The notes under the pieces: generated by a model | Database searches by the model: none | What the model was told of the DNA's origin: nothing | What the model saw: the letters and a program-made list of their open reading frames with translations, nothing else | Position numbers and translations under genes: made by a program | From: Breviolum minutum Mf 1.05b.01 | Lineage: Eukaryota; Sar; Dinophyceae; Suessiales; Symbiodiniaceae | DNA: 64,000 nucleotides | Direction: 5' to 3' | NCBI GenBank assembly: GCA_000507305.1 | Contig: DF239799.1 | Location: forward strand, 1-64,000 | In this document: in pieces, positions 32,456 to 44,140 of the stretch | How positions within the stretch are numbered: position 1 is the first letter of the stretch | How the letters are laid out: every line of letters begins with the position of its first letter

Positions 32456-32543
32456 AATAGGGGTACCCTAAAATGGATGGTTTATAATGGAAAACCCTAT
32501 TAAAATGGATGATTTGGGGGTACCACTATTTTTGGAAACATCC
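32445..32543. mobile_element. Fold-back, MITE-like element
   Basis: Arms 32445-32467 and about 32516-32543 are imperfect inverted repeats (GTTTCCAAAA..GGTACCC against its complement), about 45 bp apart, with TA-rich sequence on both sides. No ORF. No second copy was found here, so mobility is unproven. Confidence 0.4.
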
Positions 32544-33828
32544 ATATATAAACATAATTTATATATGTGTATGTGTGTGTATGCATACGTGTCCGTGCAT
32601 TCACTTTCTCTAAAGATCTTTGGGCTGAAGGCCTCTTGTGGCCTTCAACCCGGGCCGAATCTGGGGTCTCACGCCCGAAAGAGCTGTCGGCAGGTGTCTA
32701 GCTCGATAGCCTCAAATCTCATGGAGAATGCATGCGAGAAACCTACTGCTTGGTGGTTTCAACCCGTGTGGAAAATATTACAGTAGTCCAAATTGGATCA
32801 TTTCCCCAAGTATGAGGTGAAAATTACTTTTTTATACTTTTTTTTGAAACCACCAGACTCCAGTAGATTAGTTTTTGGGAAAATCTATGGGCCTCAAATT
32901 TCAAGTTGAATGACTCGTTTTGGGTGGATCGGGTGGGTTGCAGATCTGCATCACCAAGTTCTTGAGCATCCCTGCAATGACAGCAGCACCCACGCCGGCC
33001 GCCCCTAAGGGCAACCCACCACTACCTGAAGCAGAGAGACTGACTCATCAATCTGATGACAATGTACCAACTACCCATTCTGGGTTGTGGTTTTAAAATA
33101 TCCTTAATTTTTGAAAATCTCACTTACTGTTACACTTCAAACCACACTATTGGCCTGGAGGTTTCAAGTTTGGAGTATGGGGGGCTTGCTCCACTCCAAA
33201 GCTACCGAACCAAACGTGCTTCAACACGCCTCCTCCATGGAGGATATCGATGTGAATTTCAGTCGACATCTGCGGACGGAAACCCAGAGCTTCAAAATCA
33301 AACTTGGATTGGGACACAGCATGACAGAGCATGGTAGTTTCTGGGAAAAGAGAAACAGGTGATGCACTTCGCAAGCTCGAAATGATGAGAAATGCCAGAA
33401 GTCCAACCTCCAAGTAATGGGAGATGTGCCACTTGCGTCCAGACACACCGGCTGATGCATTGCATGTCCTGTGTTAGTGCTCCAAATCGAGTGCCGGGAC
33501 AAACACACTTCGAGGTTTTGACACAAAGCTGTTGAAGGAATCTAGGCGAAGGACAGCAGCTGACTGGTCTCCAAAACCTGAAATTTTAAGGTGAATTCCT
33601 GCATTAAGAAAAGCGACGCACGTGTCAGATGGGTCATTGATGTCACAAGTTAGAAACACCAATGTATCTCAACTGTCATGTATTTTCAACCCTACGATTG
33701 CGGGTACCAAAGAAAGTACTGGACTGGACTAACCTTGTGATACAATAGTGATCCATAATGCATAATCAGAAAAATGTGAAAATACATGATACATAAATAT
33801 TACCATTGCCCCAAGGTAATCACTGATT

Positions 33829-33990
33829 TCACCTGAGTTCTGTGCACAGTCTTGCTCTTGGCTACCTGTGGCCTCACTGTCCGCCAAGCTCCTGAGGCTG
33901 AAAAATGGGCTAACGACAGGCTGCAAATCAAAGACTGGGAGTCCCAGCAGCTCGATGGGTGCGGAGTAACGCAACCAGCGCCAAACATCA
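33829..33990 (-). CDS. Isolated exon-like ORF
   Basis: Between a GGGTAG|GTGATG acceptor and an AACTCAG|GTGAAATC donor it reads GDVWRWLRYSAPIELLGLPV and SPFFSLRSLADSEATGSQ. It is the most coding-like piece in the 26-41 kb stretch. No family recognised and no partner exon found. Confidence 0.28.
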
Positions 33991-36900
33991 CCTACCCGCC
34001 ATTGGACCATTGATCTAACATGATCTAACCTTCCTGGAAACCTTGATACATTAACATGTCAACCGCCCCTCCATTCTTAGCACCGGGACCGTGTCCATTT
34101 CCGTGCTCTTGTGATTTTGTCCCCGGCCTCGGTTTTGGTTGTCATTCCCACCTATCAAGACGACCTGGCACAAAAACATCCGGAGAGATGCTGAAGTCCA
34201 CGGATTCCAGGTATGTTCTCAATGCACATCACAACTTCTAATTTGCAAAGACCAGGCCCCTAAGTTTGAGTCCAGGGTTCAGGCCGTGATTCAAAGCATC
34301 ATTGGTGAATCAAGTCAATTTTACATTAAATTACAATATCTTCCACTGGCTGATGGCAAGCAAGTGAAACAAAGACCTTCTTAAACCGACCAGTCTTGAC
34401 TCAAAGCCTGTTCCTGGTTAGCATCTGCTGAGGAAATTCTGACTGCAGCAGAGCCAAAACGACCACTCCTTGGCCAGAGAAGATTCTCCAACCAAACATC
34501 ACACTTTGAGTTGCATCTTCTCCATTGCAAAAATGCAAGTTTTGCAACAATCGCAATTATCAACAAATTCTATAAAATTCTCAGGTGTTTTGCTGCAGAT
34601 TTTGATCCGGCATGCTTTCCCAGAATACCATCCATCTGTCAACAAAGTGGATTTGTTCAGTCCAACCCTTGGCAGCCCGGCCATGGAGGTCGCTTCAAGC
34701 TTTGATGCCACGTTCCCTCTAGCAAGCCCCTAGGATTCAAAGTTCAAATTCGGTAAGCGAAGGTGTTGCATTGTGACATGTATTGCAGGATGTTAGTATT
34801 GACCGTTATTGACATGCTGATCTTCAAGTCTCGTTTCTTGCACTGCCGCAGTGGCATTTCCACCCGATGCCATGCATGATATGAGATGGCCACCGTGCAC
34901 CTTTCAGATACGATGAGAAATGGGTTTGTTTCAAGCCACAGGGGCTCGCGCGGTGTCGGCTGCCAGAGCCATACCTTCGCAATAATAGGAGGGCCACAGT
35001 GACCAAAGTATGTTGTACCGTTACTTGGCACATCTTGATCCTACACCTGTATACTAGGTCAATGATATTTTTAGTATCTGGCAACTTCATGTTTACATAT
35101 ATGTATGGTGCTGTGTCGTCGTTATTTCATGTATGTAGCTTAACATTAATATGTAAAATCCGTGACAGGTGACAGCCATCTGGCAGCGATTCATGAAAAA
35201 CTCATCCCTGACGGCCTCCCGGATGGGCCCTTCGTTGCCCAAGCCTCCTAACCTCATGGGAAGAGCAATGTGAAAGGGACATCTCCACCAGGAATACTGC
35301 CATAGACAAATGCATAGCATGTATATGTATGTATTTGTATGTATGCACTGACAGAAAAGAGAGATACGAGTGTATATGCATCTATAATGATGTATGGTGT
35401 TATAATTTCATTAATTTCAATACAGTATATAGATCTGAGTGAAGAATTTGGGACATCACCATCGTGTACCCTACGTAGGTTGCTCCCCTGGCGGCCCGGC
35501 ATCAACAAAGCACCATCACTGAGGCCTCATTTCTAAGGACTCATGGTAAGTGCGTTCCTCGCATCTCATCCATAGTGGCTGGTCTAGAACAAACATGGGA
35601 ATCAAAAGTCTTGTACCAACAGAAGCAACAGGAATCTGAAGTGATACTGACAGGAATGGCGAGCAACAATCCCAAAACACTTTAAGGAGTTGTGTTTTAG
35701 CATGCTCAATTTTTAGCAGTAAAAACACAATGAAGCGACATGCACCATGTATATCCATGTATGGCATGAATGATATAGAAAATGACTCAAAAAAAGAGTA
35801 GAAACAAACTTCAAACAGATGGGTATGAGATCCCATCATGACATCCCAATGATTTGCTATGCATTGGATGTCCCTCCCAGCCCCCGGCCTACCGTTCCTA
35901 CACGGGAGCGCCGTGACCAGGGCGGGCTGCTCATTGGATCCCACCTGCGAGGAACAGCATCCACCGCTATCCACCGAGACGTCTCTCCAAGTGCCCAGGC
36001 TGAGTGACGCATTGACTGGTATCCACGGTGACCTGGCATCACATCACATCCAAAAAATTGGCCAAAAAATGGTGCCAAGTTGATTTCATCACTTCTTTTC
36101 ATCGTGTGAACATTGAACTCAAAACACTTTCTCAGTTCACTGTCTCACTTGCAAGAACTTGAAAAAATGTTGCGGCCTCACCAAAGTTACAATACATGAT
36201 GTAGGTGTTGCGGAACAGTGGATTCCTGAGCTGATTGGCTGGCCTTTACTACATGAAGCATGCCAAATGGAGCTGTGATCATTGAGGCCCAGGGCAAGTT
36301 CCGACAGAAGCGCGTTTCTTGTCCACCGCTGGCCTGAAAGCCCAAGCGGACACGCTGGCTGAAACATGAAGGTGGTGCATGGTGTTGCCTCCGTACTGTT
36401 GAACCTAGTCTACTTTTTATATCACTTTTGTCGTCTTAGGATGCCATGAGACGATACCGCGATACCGGTACCTGACCTTCACCTTATCGTCAAACCAATG
36501 ATCTTTAGCCATGTCATTTCCAGGTGCCAGACAATGATGGCCAAGGGGAAAGCGCTCACAGAGTACTCCCCCAAGCGCACCGTAATGGACTGAAAGGGTT
36601 GACATCGCCTGGTTGAAATTTCGGACATTTGGACTCCAACGCACGAATGCTGAACTTCTGGAAGTCCAGTGTTTCTGCAAATCAAGACAAAATGAATAAA
36701 GTTTGAATAAAATTGAAACATCTTGAAACTTCCTATAGTAGTAAAGAAATTGTGACACGCATCAGCCTGCGGCATCTATATTGCATCTATATATATATAT
36801 ATAATTCCTTTTGTGAGTCCTTCAACACCCTTTAACCGTCCAGCTGTGGCACCTTGGAGAGCAGCCTTCAGTGGTAACATTCAACGTGCCCTCGTAACAA

Positions 36901-39900
36901 GTGATGACAATCATACCTCTGCCAGGCAGCTTTGGTGTGAAGTTCAAATGGTGTCGCATCATGTCAACCCAGGCTCTTCGAAAGAATGAGACTGCACTTT
37001 ACAAAGACCATTCAAAGACCAATCATGAATGATGGGCGTCAAAATGGAGCAACTGGTGGGCTGCTGGTACTTATGCCTAAATAGATGTCCAGAGTATGTC
37101 TTCTGAAAACTAGCTTTACCATGAACAACAGAGCTTGCACATCGGCTGTCACTCTTCAATCTATTGAATGCAGTCCGGGAGCACCCTCATAGCCAAAGGT
37201 GACAATAGCACAATCTCGCTCCTGGATGATCAAACAGTCAAAAATCAAAAAAAAAAAAGGTCACACAAAGCCAAACTAAGTTGTTCCACACATTCAACTG
37301 TTTGAGGCAGTCTTTCCGCTGAGTTTGTTCAGGGCTTTGTCAGTACAGCACGCTTGGCCGACCAGAATTCCATGGTGCCGTGTTCTTCTGCGAATTATAT
37401 CATTCAAAAACAAGAATAGAAAGAACCTAGCGCCGATACACGGAGGCAATGCAGGTGGTCTATTTTGAGTCAAGCGATCTCGGTTCCATCTCCTGCACTT
37501 CCTCATGCAATATGGTCTTGCTCGGCCCAATCTGTGCGTAAACATCGCCAACCTACAGTGAAACACACATGATGAAAATTGCAGAATACAGCATCCCTGT
37601 AAACTTCCACGAATTGGCATGGCATGTGGTACTTCGGGCAGCTACTTTGTTGAACCGAAATACATTTCCGCTTCAACTGCATGAAGCTTCTCTTGAAAAC
37701 ACATCATCACAATCAATATCGTGATTATTTTTAGTCATGACCATCATCATCGTCATCGCTGACTTTCTTCCGGATCTCCTTCCCTTTCCCCTCAAAGCCT
37801 GCACATCTGCTGCCAGCGTCGGTTCTCAGCACACGTCAATCTTCGAAGCTAAGATTCATTCGTTGGGGGACTTGACATGACACCAGCTTCACTCTGCCAA
37901 AACAGAGAACCCTTTGAGTGACGCACTGCAAGGAATGGGAGCGCGGGCAAGTTGCAGAAATGCGAGCCTGGGAACTGTGCAAGGTATGATTTTAAGACGG
38001 CTTCCAGCATCTTTCTCACAGTTTTGCTGCAAGCGCTCAGGAATCCGGACCCAATGGCCCAGCACCATTTCATGGCACCCCTTTAGGGTGTCACGTGCTG
38101 GCCAATCTATCTATATGTACAATCAAGACCACCGAAACAAAGCTGAATTCTCATTGTTGTGATCATCTCATTGTTGTGATATGTTGTGATCATTGGCCAG
38201 GTTGGCTCGAGAACAACTGAATCCTCAATGCCTACGATTGGGGATGCAGGCCAAAATATCGTCCCGGCCAGTTCCCTAAAGTCACACCATCAAAAAACAA
38301 GTTCCAACTGCGGGATGTTTGACCGTGCTTTCCAGGACTTCCCATCTCCATAATCTGTCTCCGTTAAGATTCATGCCATTCAAGATTCACCAATGCTGCA
38401 TGTCCAACTTTGTTTGAGCTTTGCTTGAGCCTTTGCGGACGTGCCGAAACATACCTAACCATATCATATCAAATCATATCATATCTGCTTGAGGCTAAAG
38501 ACAGGACTTCAGCATCAGAATGCTTCACTTCAAATTCAACAGGAACTTGGCGCTTCTTTCCCTTGTTCGCCAGGCCCTTCTCGAAGTGCATTGCATCCTA
38601 CCGGCTAGGCAACCACCTTCAACACGTGATGTCTTGAGGTTCTAAATCGCTTCATGAGTTAAAAACACTTGATGAAGCTGTGCTATGCAAAAGAGTTCAT
38701 GCCCTAGGTGGTGCACTAGATTCAACAACAAGCATTTAGATACCACTTTTCGTGGCAGATGTTGTCCCAATTCCGCCAACTGCAAATATCTACAAAGGAA
38801 ATCGCTGGGAATCTTGCGCTTAGGAGGCTGGAATTTCAGCTGCAAAGAGTTTCAGGTGGCTGGTGCAACAACATAGCACCCATTCGGCCCTTCTAGTAAT
38901 GTTCAACCAAGGAAAAGAATATGGATAGCATAGGTACAACTCAACCCCTCCAGCACAAGAAGAAGGTGCATCAAATTAAGCAGGAGCAATACAGAGGCGT
39001 GGATCTGCTATCATGTGACCTTCACAGTTGCCATGAAAATCTGCCATCAAGCTATAGAAATGATCACATTCCTCTGAGCCTAGTAGCTCCATAAAGTATA
39101 TCTTCTATGCTTAGCTTTGCTAAGTTTATCAAAGCCGCAGGCCACCGAGCCATAGGAAGTTCGAAGTATTTTCGAACAAACCTTTTGGGTTTTTGAGACC
39201 ATATGGCGTGAAGGTCTTTCAAGGTCAAAAGGCCTTGGTGCCATGAGGTGAGCAAAGAGGCGCCAGTAACTCGCAATGCATCCGAAGTGGAATGTGAACA
39301 CTCGTCATCAAGTAAGATGTACGGGGATTTGTGTTGCTTTTCCAGAAACTAAGAGATTGAGAGTAGTCTTTGACTTCAACAATAATCTAGGCCCTCAGTT
39401 CGCAGCGTGCAAAACTGAAAAAGCGAATGGCTAACTATGTGCCTTTCGAATGCTCAACTGCCAAGTGAGAATTTGAAAACAAAACGACTTGTTACCTTCC
39501 ATTATGCTGGTAGGTTATATAATAGGGAGTCCCCTATATAACCCAAAATAGCTGTTGTTTTTCGGTGACTCAAGTAACAAAACTCGAAGATGGTGGCTGG
39601 GCATGCTAGGCGCGTGGCGGCACGGTTATCCAGTGAAACTCCGGCTGGCCATGGTCAAAATTCTCGGGATCGAGCATGCTCAAAAGTCAAACAACTGTTC
39701 TGTGAAATAGTATGTACCTCTGAGTGTGTTTCTCTTGTTTTCTATATCATTGAATTTCTACTGCACGTCTTAAGTGTAGGATCTGAGCATCCCACCCATC
39801 GTGGTAAAGGAGAACTTTATGGAGCTGGGACAACCACTTCTCCCGTGTCCTCCAAACAGTAGGATGCATTAAGCTGAAGGAACACACCCCTCTCCCCCCG

Positions 39901-41353
39901 AAATCACCACAGAAACAAAATCAAACAAACACATATGACATATGAAAAGGTAAGATATGAGATGTCAGTAGGTCGCTGTAGTCCGTGGCAATATGATCAA
40001 CAGAAGGTGTTTGCCTGCAATCCTTCCAAATGATCGCTACGTATTTTTAGTCTGGCTGCTCCTTGCAGTGAACTTGAAGAGAGATGGGGATTGCATGCAA
40101 ATGTAGCATATATCAGTATATATCGGTGTGTGTACAAAGAGCATTTACACATCTGTAGGTCATCTACAGTACATTCTTGGGAGCCACTTTTACTCACATT
40201 CAGCCTCGGAAAGTTCAGCTATGCTCAGCCATCTCAACTTCGTTTAGTGCACAAACATCCCTCAACTTTGCATCGCTGCCCTGTTCTTCCCCTCCCCAAG
40301 CCTGCCGCACCAAAGCTCCGGAGGGCTGGCAGCAGATCGGAATGCATCCATGAAGCATGAAAGTGTATGGTGCACTGATGGGTGTCCCCAAATCACCGAT
40401 GAGGATTAACGGATTAACATGGTTGAACCATTTAAGCAAGGAAACACATCGGCCTAGAAATGCCTATAGAACCATGGCACTTCCAGTATTAATCCCAAGT
40501 CTGTTGTTGAGTCATTCTCATTTTCAACTAGATGTGTCGCATGCTTCGTATAGATGGCTATGGCTATATGGCTATTTCTCCCCACATCCCCGAAGCCGCC
40601 TGGCGGATCAGTAGGCCCGAGGCCTGATCAGTTGGAGGAGATCACACATTCATATGCATTTAGTAAGGTCCTAGACATTCCTAAGCCACAATACACCAAG
40701 GGTGGCTTCATTTTATGACTTTCGAAAACACAGAATCGGTTTGCATTGGCAAACCGGTGTGGGAATCTACAAACCTATGGTAGCTACATTTTTCTGCATG
40801 AAGGCAAAAGTCAAAAGTCCAACTGTTCATGCTTTCTTGAGACTTCTTTTCAATGCACAACCCTTGGTTGATATATGGATGGATTGGAAACAGGATCTCA
40901 AGTGTTGAAACCCACAGACCCGGTGAGCCAACCCCCACCTGTTTCGAAAGGCTTCGGCTTGCCTGCGAATGCATGGAGGTTGGCACCTTGACACCTTTAA
41001 GCTCCTCTTTTTGTTGGATTTCAGATTGATTCTCTCAAAGGGATGCAACCCAAAAAAACGTAAGATGGTAAGGAGTAAGGAGATGTAAGAAAAACTAAGA
41101 AAACAATGAAACCAGCATCCTATATAGGTGTTTTGGCCAGGGAATCAGCAGATCGTGCCTGGCGTCCCAATGATGGCTGATTGGTCATTGGAGTTTGACT
41201 CATCGATACGGATCGACTCACTGCTGGTGGTGGCAATGGGTTGGAAGCATCCGATATGGCCCTGGCAAAAGCAATGGTGACTACACTGGTGCCATGATGA
41301 AAATGAAGCTTTCGCATATCAAAATCATTCATGTCATCTAGACTAGAGCTTAC

Positions 41354-41514
41354 CATCATCTTCCCAAACATCTCCAAGCCACCTCCAACCATTCTAAGTC
41401 CCAATTTGGCGGTGAAGGAATTTATAAAACACTTCTGTGGGCCAATCATGCGACCAAGCGGCGTGTTTGCAAAATTCATGCCACCTGGGCTTCCAGGGGC
41501 CACATCGCCATAAC
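41354..41514 (-). CDS. Well-bounded exon of an unidentified gene (GYGD motif)
   Basis: The exon is framed by a TTTTGAG|GTTATGG acceptor and a near-consensus ATGATG|GTAAGC donor. It encodes GYGDVAPGSPGG, then NTPLGRMIGPQKCF and GGGLEMFGKMM. GYGD followed by PLGRxI resembles a K+-channel selectivity filter, but the preceding pore helix was not found. It could equally belong to the protein whose exon lies at 41891-41779. Confidence 0.4.
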
Positions 41515-41778
41515 CTCAAAATAAGCTGATTTCAATCAATGATGATGTTTCCCAGCAGCAATCAAAAAAAAACAAACAATTGCAGTATATCAAGTCTAGA
41601 TTCAGACCACAAGTTACTGACACACATGAATCACATGAGTATCATATTTACACCTTATACATACGCAGTGCCTATAGTATTTATTTATTATGTAGTCAAT
41701 TCTTAATGCACAATGTAAATAAGCAAAAATACATAGTGTACATATATTATATTTCTATTGTGAAAAACATTGACACAC

Positions 41779-41891
41779 CTTTAATTCTTCAACAATGACA
41801 TCTGTAGGAGTTCCATCGAGGTCCCCAGCCAACAGGACGGGTGCCGGCCTTTGACGGCCAGAGCGTTGAAGCGGAGCTTGCCGGGTCTGTC
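41779..41891 (-). CDS. Exon resembling endonuclease/exonuclease/phosphatase domain
   Basis: Reads PVLLAGDLDGTPTDVIVEEL before a TTAAAG|GTGTGTC donor. PVLLAGDxxxTP is like the Mg-binding GDFN block of the EEP family, here with GDLD. The start of the exon is uncertain. Upstream ORFs at 42495-42190 may be part of the same gene. Confidence 0.35.
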
Positions 41892-42023
41892 TAGCTATAT
41901 CAACATGAAAAACAAATATTGAGAAACAAGACTTTTTCTAGGTAAGACTTGGGTAAGATACTATCATCTACTATAATCATAGTATGTAAAGAGAATATGC
42001 TTGAAAGAGAAGAAGAAGAAGAA

Positions 42024-42056
<33 letters not shown>

Positions 42057-42189
42057 CATGATGACAATGCCAGAGTCTGGCACAATCTACTCCCGCCTGT
42101 TCGTTGACCTCTGATATCGGATCAATCTGGATCATGAAACAAATGAGCATCAATCCACTGAGCTTCAAACATCACCTGGCGTCTGGCCG

Positions 42190-42495
42190 TCATTGGCGCA
42201 GCACATCCTCATGCCCAAGAATCATCGGGATGTCCCTACCCTTCCCCGTTCCTGTCATTTCATGTCCTCTCGCCAATGATGTGTCTGGGGCCCGGACATC
42301 AACCACACTCGGTGCCAACTCCACCCTCAAATCTTCAAAATCTCTGAAGATAAGAAAAGGAATGGAAAGTATAGAGTCCGGTAGCAGATTTGGGAGGAAA
42401 TCTACCACCGTTTTCAAGCCTTGTGGAACCGGTTCAACGTCACTGGCTCGGCTTGGAGAAACCGGTTCAGTTTTCAAGAATAGCTCCTTGGTCAA
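42190..42495 (-). CDS. Exon-like ORF, no recognised family
   Basis: About 100 codons open, with coding-like composition (KELFLKTEPVSPSRASDVEP, LKTVVDFLPNLLPDS) and a hydrophobic run ILSIPFLIF. It lies between the transmembrane exon at 43292-43154 and the exon at 41891-41779, same strand; membership of one gene is a guess. Confidence 0.3.
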   Translation of the reverse strand: MTKELFLKTEPVSPSRASDVEPVPQGLKTVVDFLPNLLPDSILSIPFLIFRDFEDLRVELAPSVVDVRAPDTSLARGHEMTGTGKGRDIPMILGHEDVLRQ

Positions 42496-43153
42496 GATCC
42501 AGGCGCAAGTTATAAGATTTGACTCATTTGACGATCACATGACAATCACTTGGAAGGCATTGTCTACATATTGGGTGAAGGGCATGTTGAAAAAAATGGT
42601 TGACCATCTGAAAAATGTGCATTGTATAATGTTAGAATGTTTTACATCTACCCGGCATGGCAAATCAATACACATGTTGGTCTTCACGCTTCCGTATCCA
42701 CGCTGAGTGCATGTCTCTCTGCTTTCTTCCTGGACCTTTGGTAGCGTGGATACATCGAAACTTGACACATTGACATCACATCACCTGATTGATCTGAGTT
42801 TTCCTCTGGGAACAAACTGATAACCTTTGTTGGAAAATCACCATGCAGTAAAGTCACTGAGCCCCAAGGGTGGCGACTCCACAGTGACCTGAAATCATTC
42901 ACTTCAATCCACAAGGACCATGTGAAGCAGCATCGAACCCATCCACACCTCCCTGCCCTTGTAACTGGTCTTTGCTGCCTCAGCTTACACATCTTTTAAT
43001 GCCGAAGCGAGATTGGTTGTGACAACCTCAAATCGAAGTAGGGATCACCTCCAAATCAATCAGAAGAGAAAAGAATTTTCCTTCAACAACAAAAAAGAAA
43101 CCTTCAAATCCTCCAACAAAACCCATAACGTATAAAAACGTCATACTTCGTAC

Positions 43154-43292
43154 GATAAATGGATTTTTGGGGCCATCTTCTTCTGGCGGAGAAGGTGCGT
43201 TTTGTAGCGCTTCCAAGCGCCGTTGGCTGCACTGGAAATAGAAGAGCCCTGCCGCCAATGCCAGCAGCAGCACCACAAAGAAGAAACCAAAC
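43154..43292 (-). CDS. Exon with a single transmembrane segment
   Basis: After a CATGAAG|GTTTGG acceptor it encodes FFFVVLLLALAAGLFYF, a clear membrane helix, then QCSQRRLEALQ and an acidic/proline stretch (PSPPEEDGPKNPF) up to a possible ATC|GTACG donor. A basic cluster follows the helix, suggesting that side is cytosolic. Gene identity unknown. Confidence 0.4.
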
Positions 43293-44140
43293 CTTCATGG
43301 GGATTCATGGTCGGACATAGTGACACTAGATATGACATTTATGATATCCGTTCCTCAAAAAACATCTGGAAGCCATGTTCATCTGCTGAACGCTGTTGAA
43401 AAGACAACATTATGATGTTTGCAATTATTTGCAGTCTTTTATTAGAAATTCCGTGTCAAGAGGACAAAGTATTCAAAATGCTTTTGTCTACACACACTGA
43501 CACACACGCAAACTAATCATGAACAGTTTGGCAAACAGCGCAGCCACATCGACTGTAACATTGATGGATTTGCCAAGCAGCCCAGAGAATGGTGAGGTGC
43601 CACCCGAGAAAAAAGTCCTTTCTTCAGCTGCCAGCACCTTGGTCAATTTGCCTAAAATTGTCAGCTCTAGAAACCATGAATCCATATTTCACCCCTTGTT
43701 CCAGAGAATACATGCGACACTACCGGACAACAACACTTCGCTCTCGCTTCGAACTTCGAGCAAATAGATACAGAAACACCGCTGATTCGCGCATCTGTCA
43801 CTTCTGAAGGTACCACTTGATCGTTCTCGTACACATCCTCAGGTACAAACTGGGTATTTGATGGTGCTTCCCTTGAATCTTGCAGACACCCATTTCTATA
43901 GTCTATAATCTCTATATAAATGTGCACATCACGAAACTATTATATGTATACAGATATGTATCTGAATGTAAACCATATGTATATATGACAACTAATTAGA
44001 CTACGTGTTACGTGTGCATATGTTTATATAAGCATACATATGGAGCTGGATTCTGTGGAGGGTATTGCGTGCCCATACATAATAATGATTAATGTACACA
44101 CACAAATATGCATCGCATGCAAATTACCGAACTGTATTCG

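Larger units (their letters stand above)
25471..41119. other. Gene-poor stretch
   Basis: Apart from scattered exon-like ORFs (33990-33829; weak ones near 26750-26490, 29630-29550 and 34710-34500, minus strand) I can assign nothing here. Any real exons are too short and lack homologues I recognise. Confidence 0.5.
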
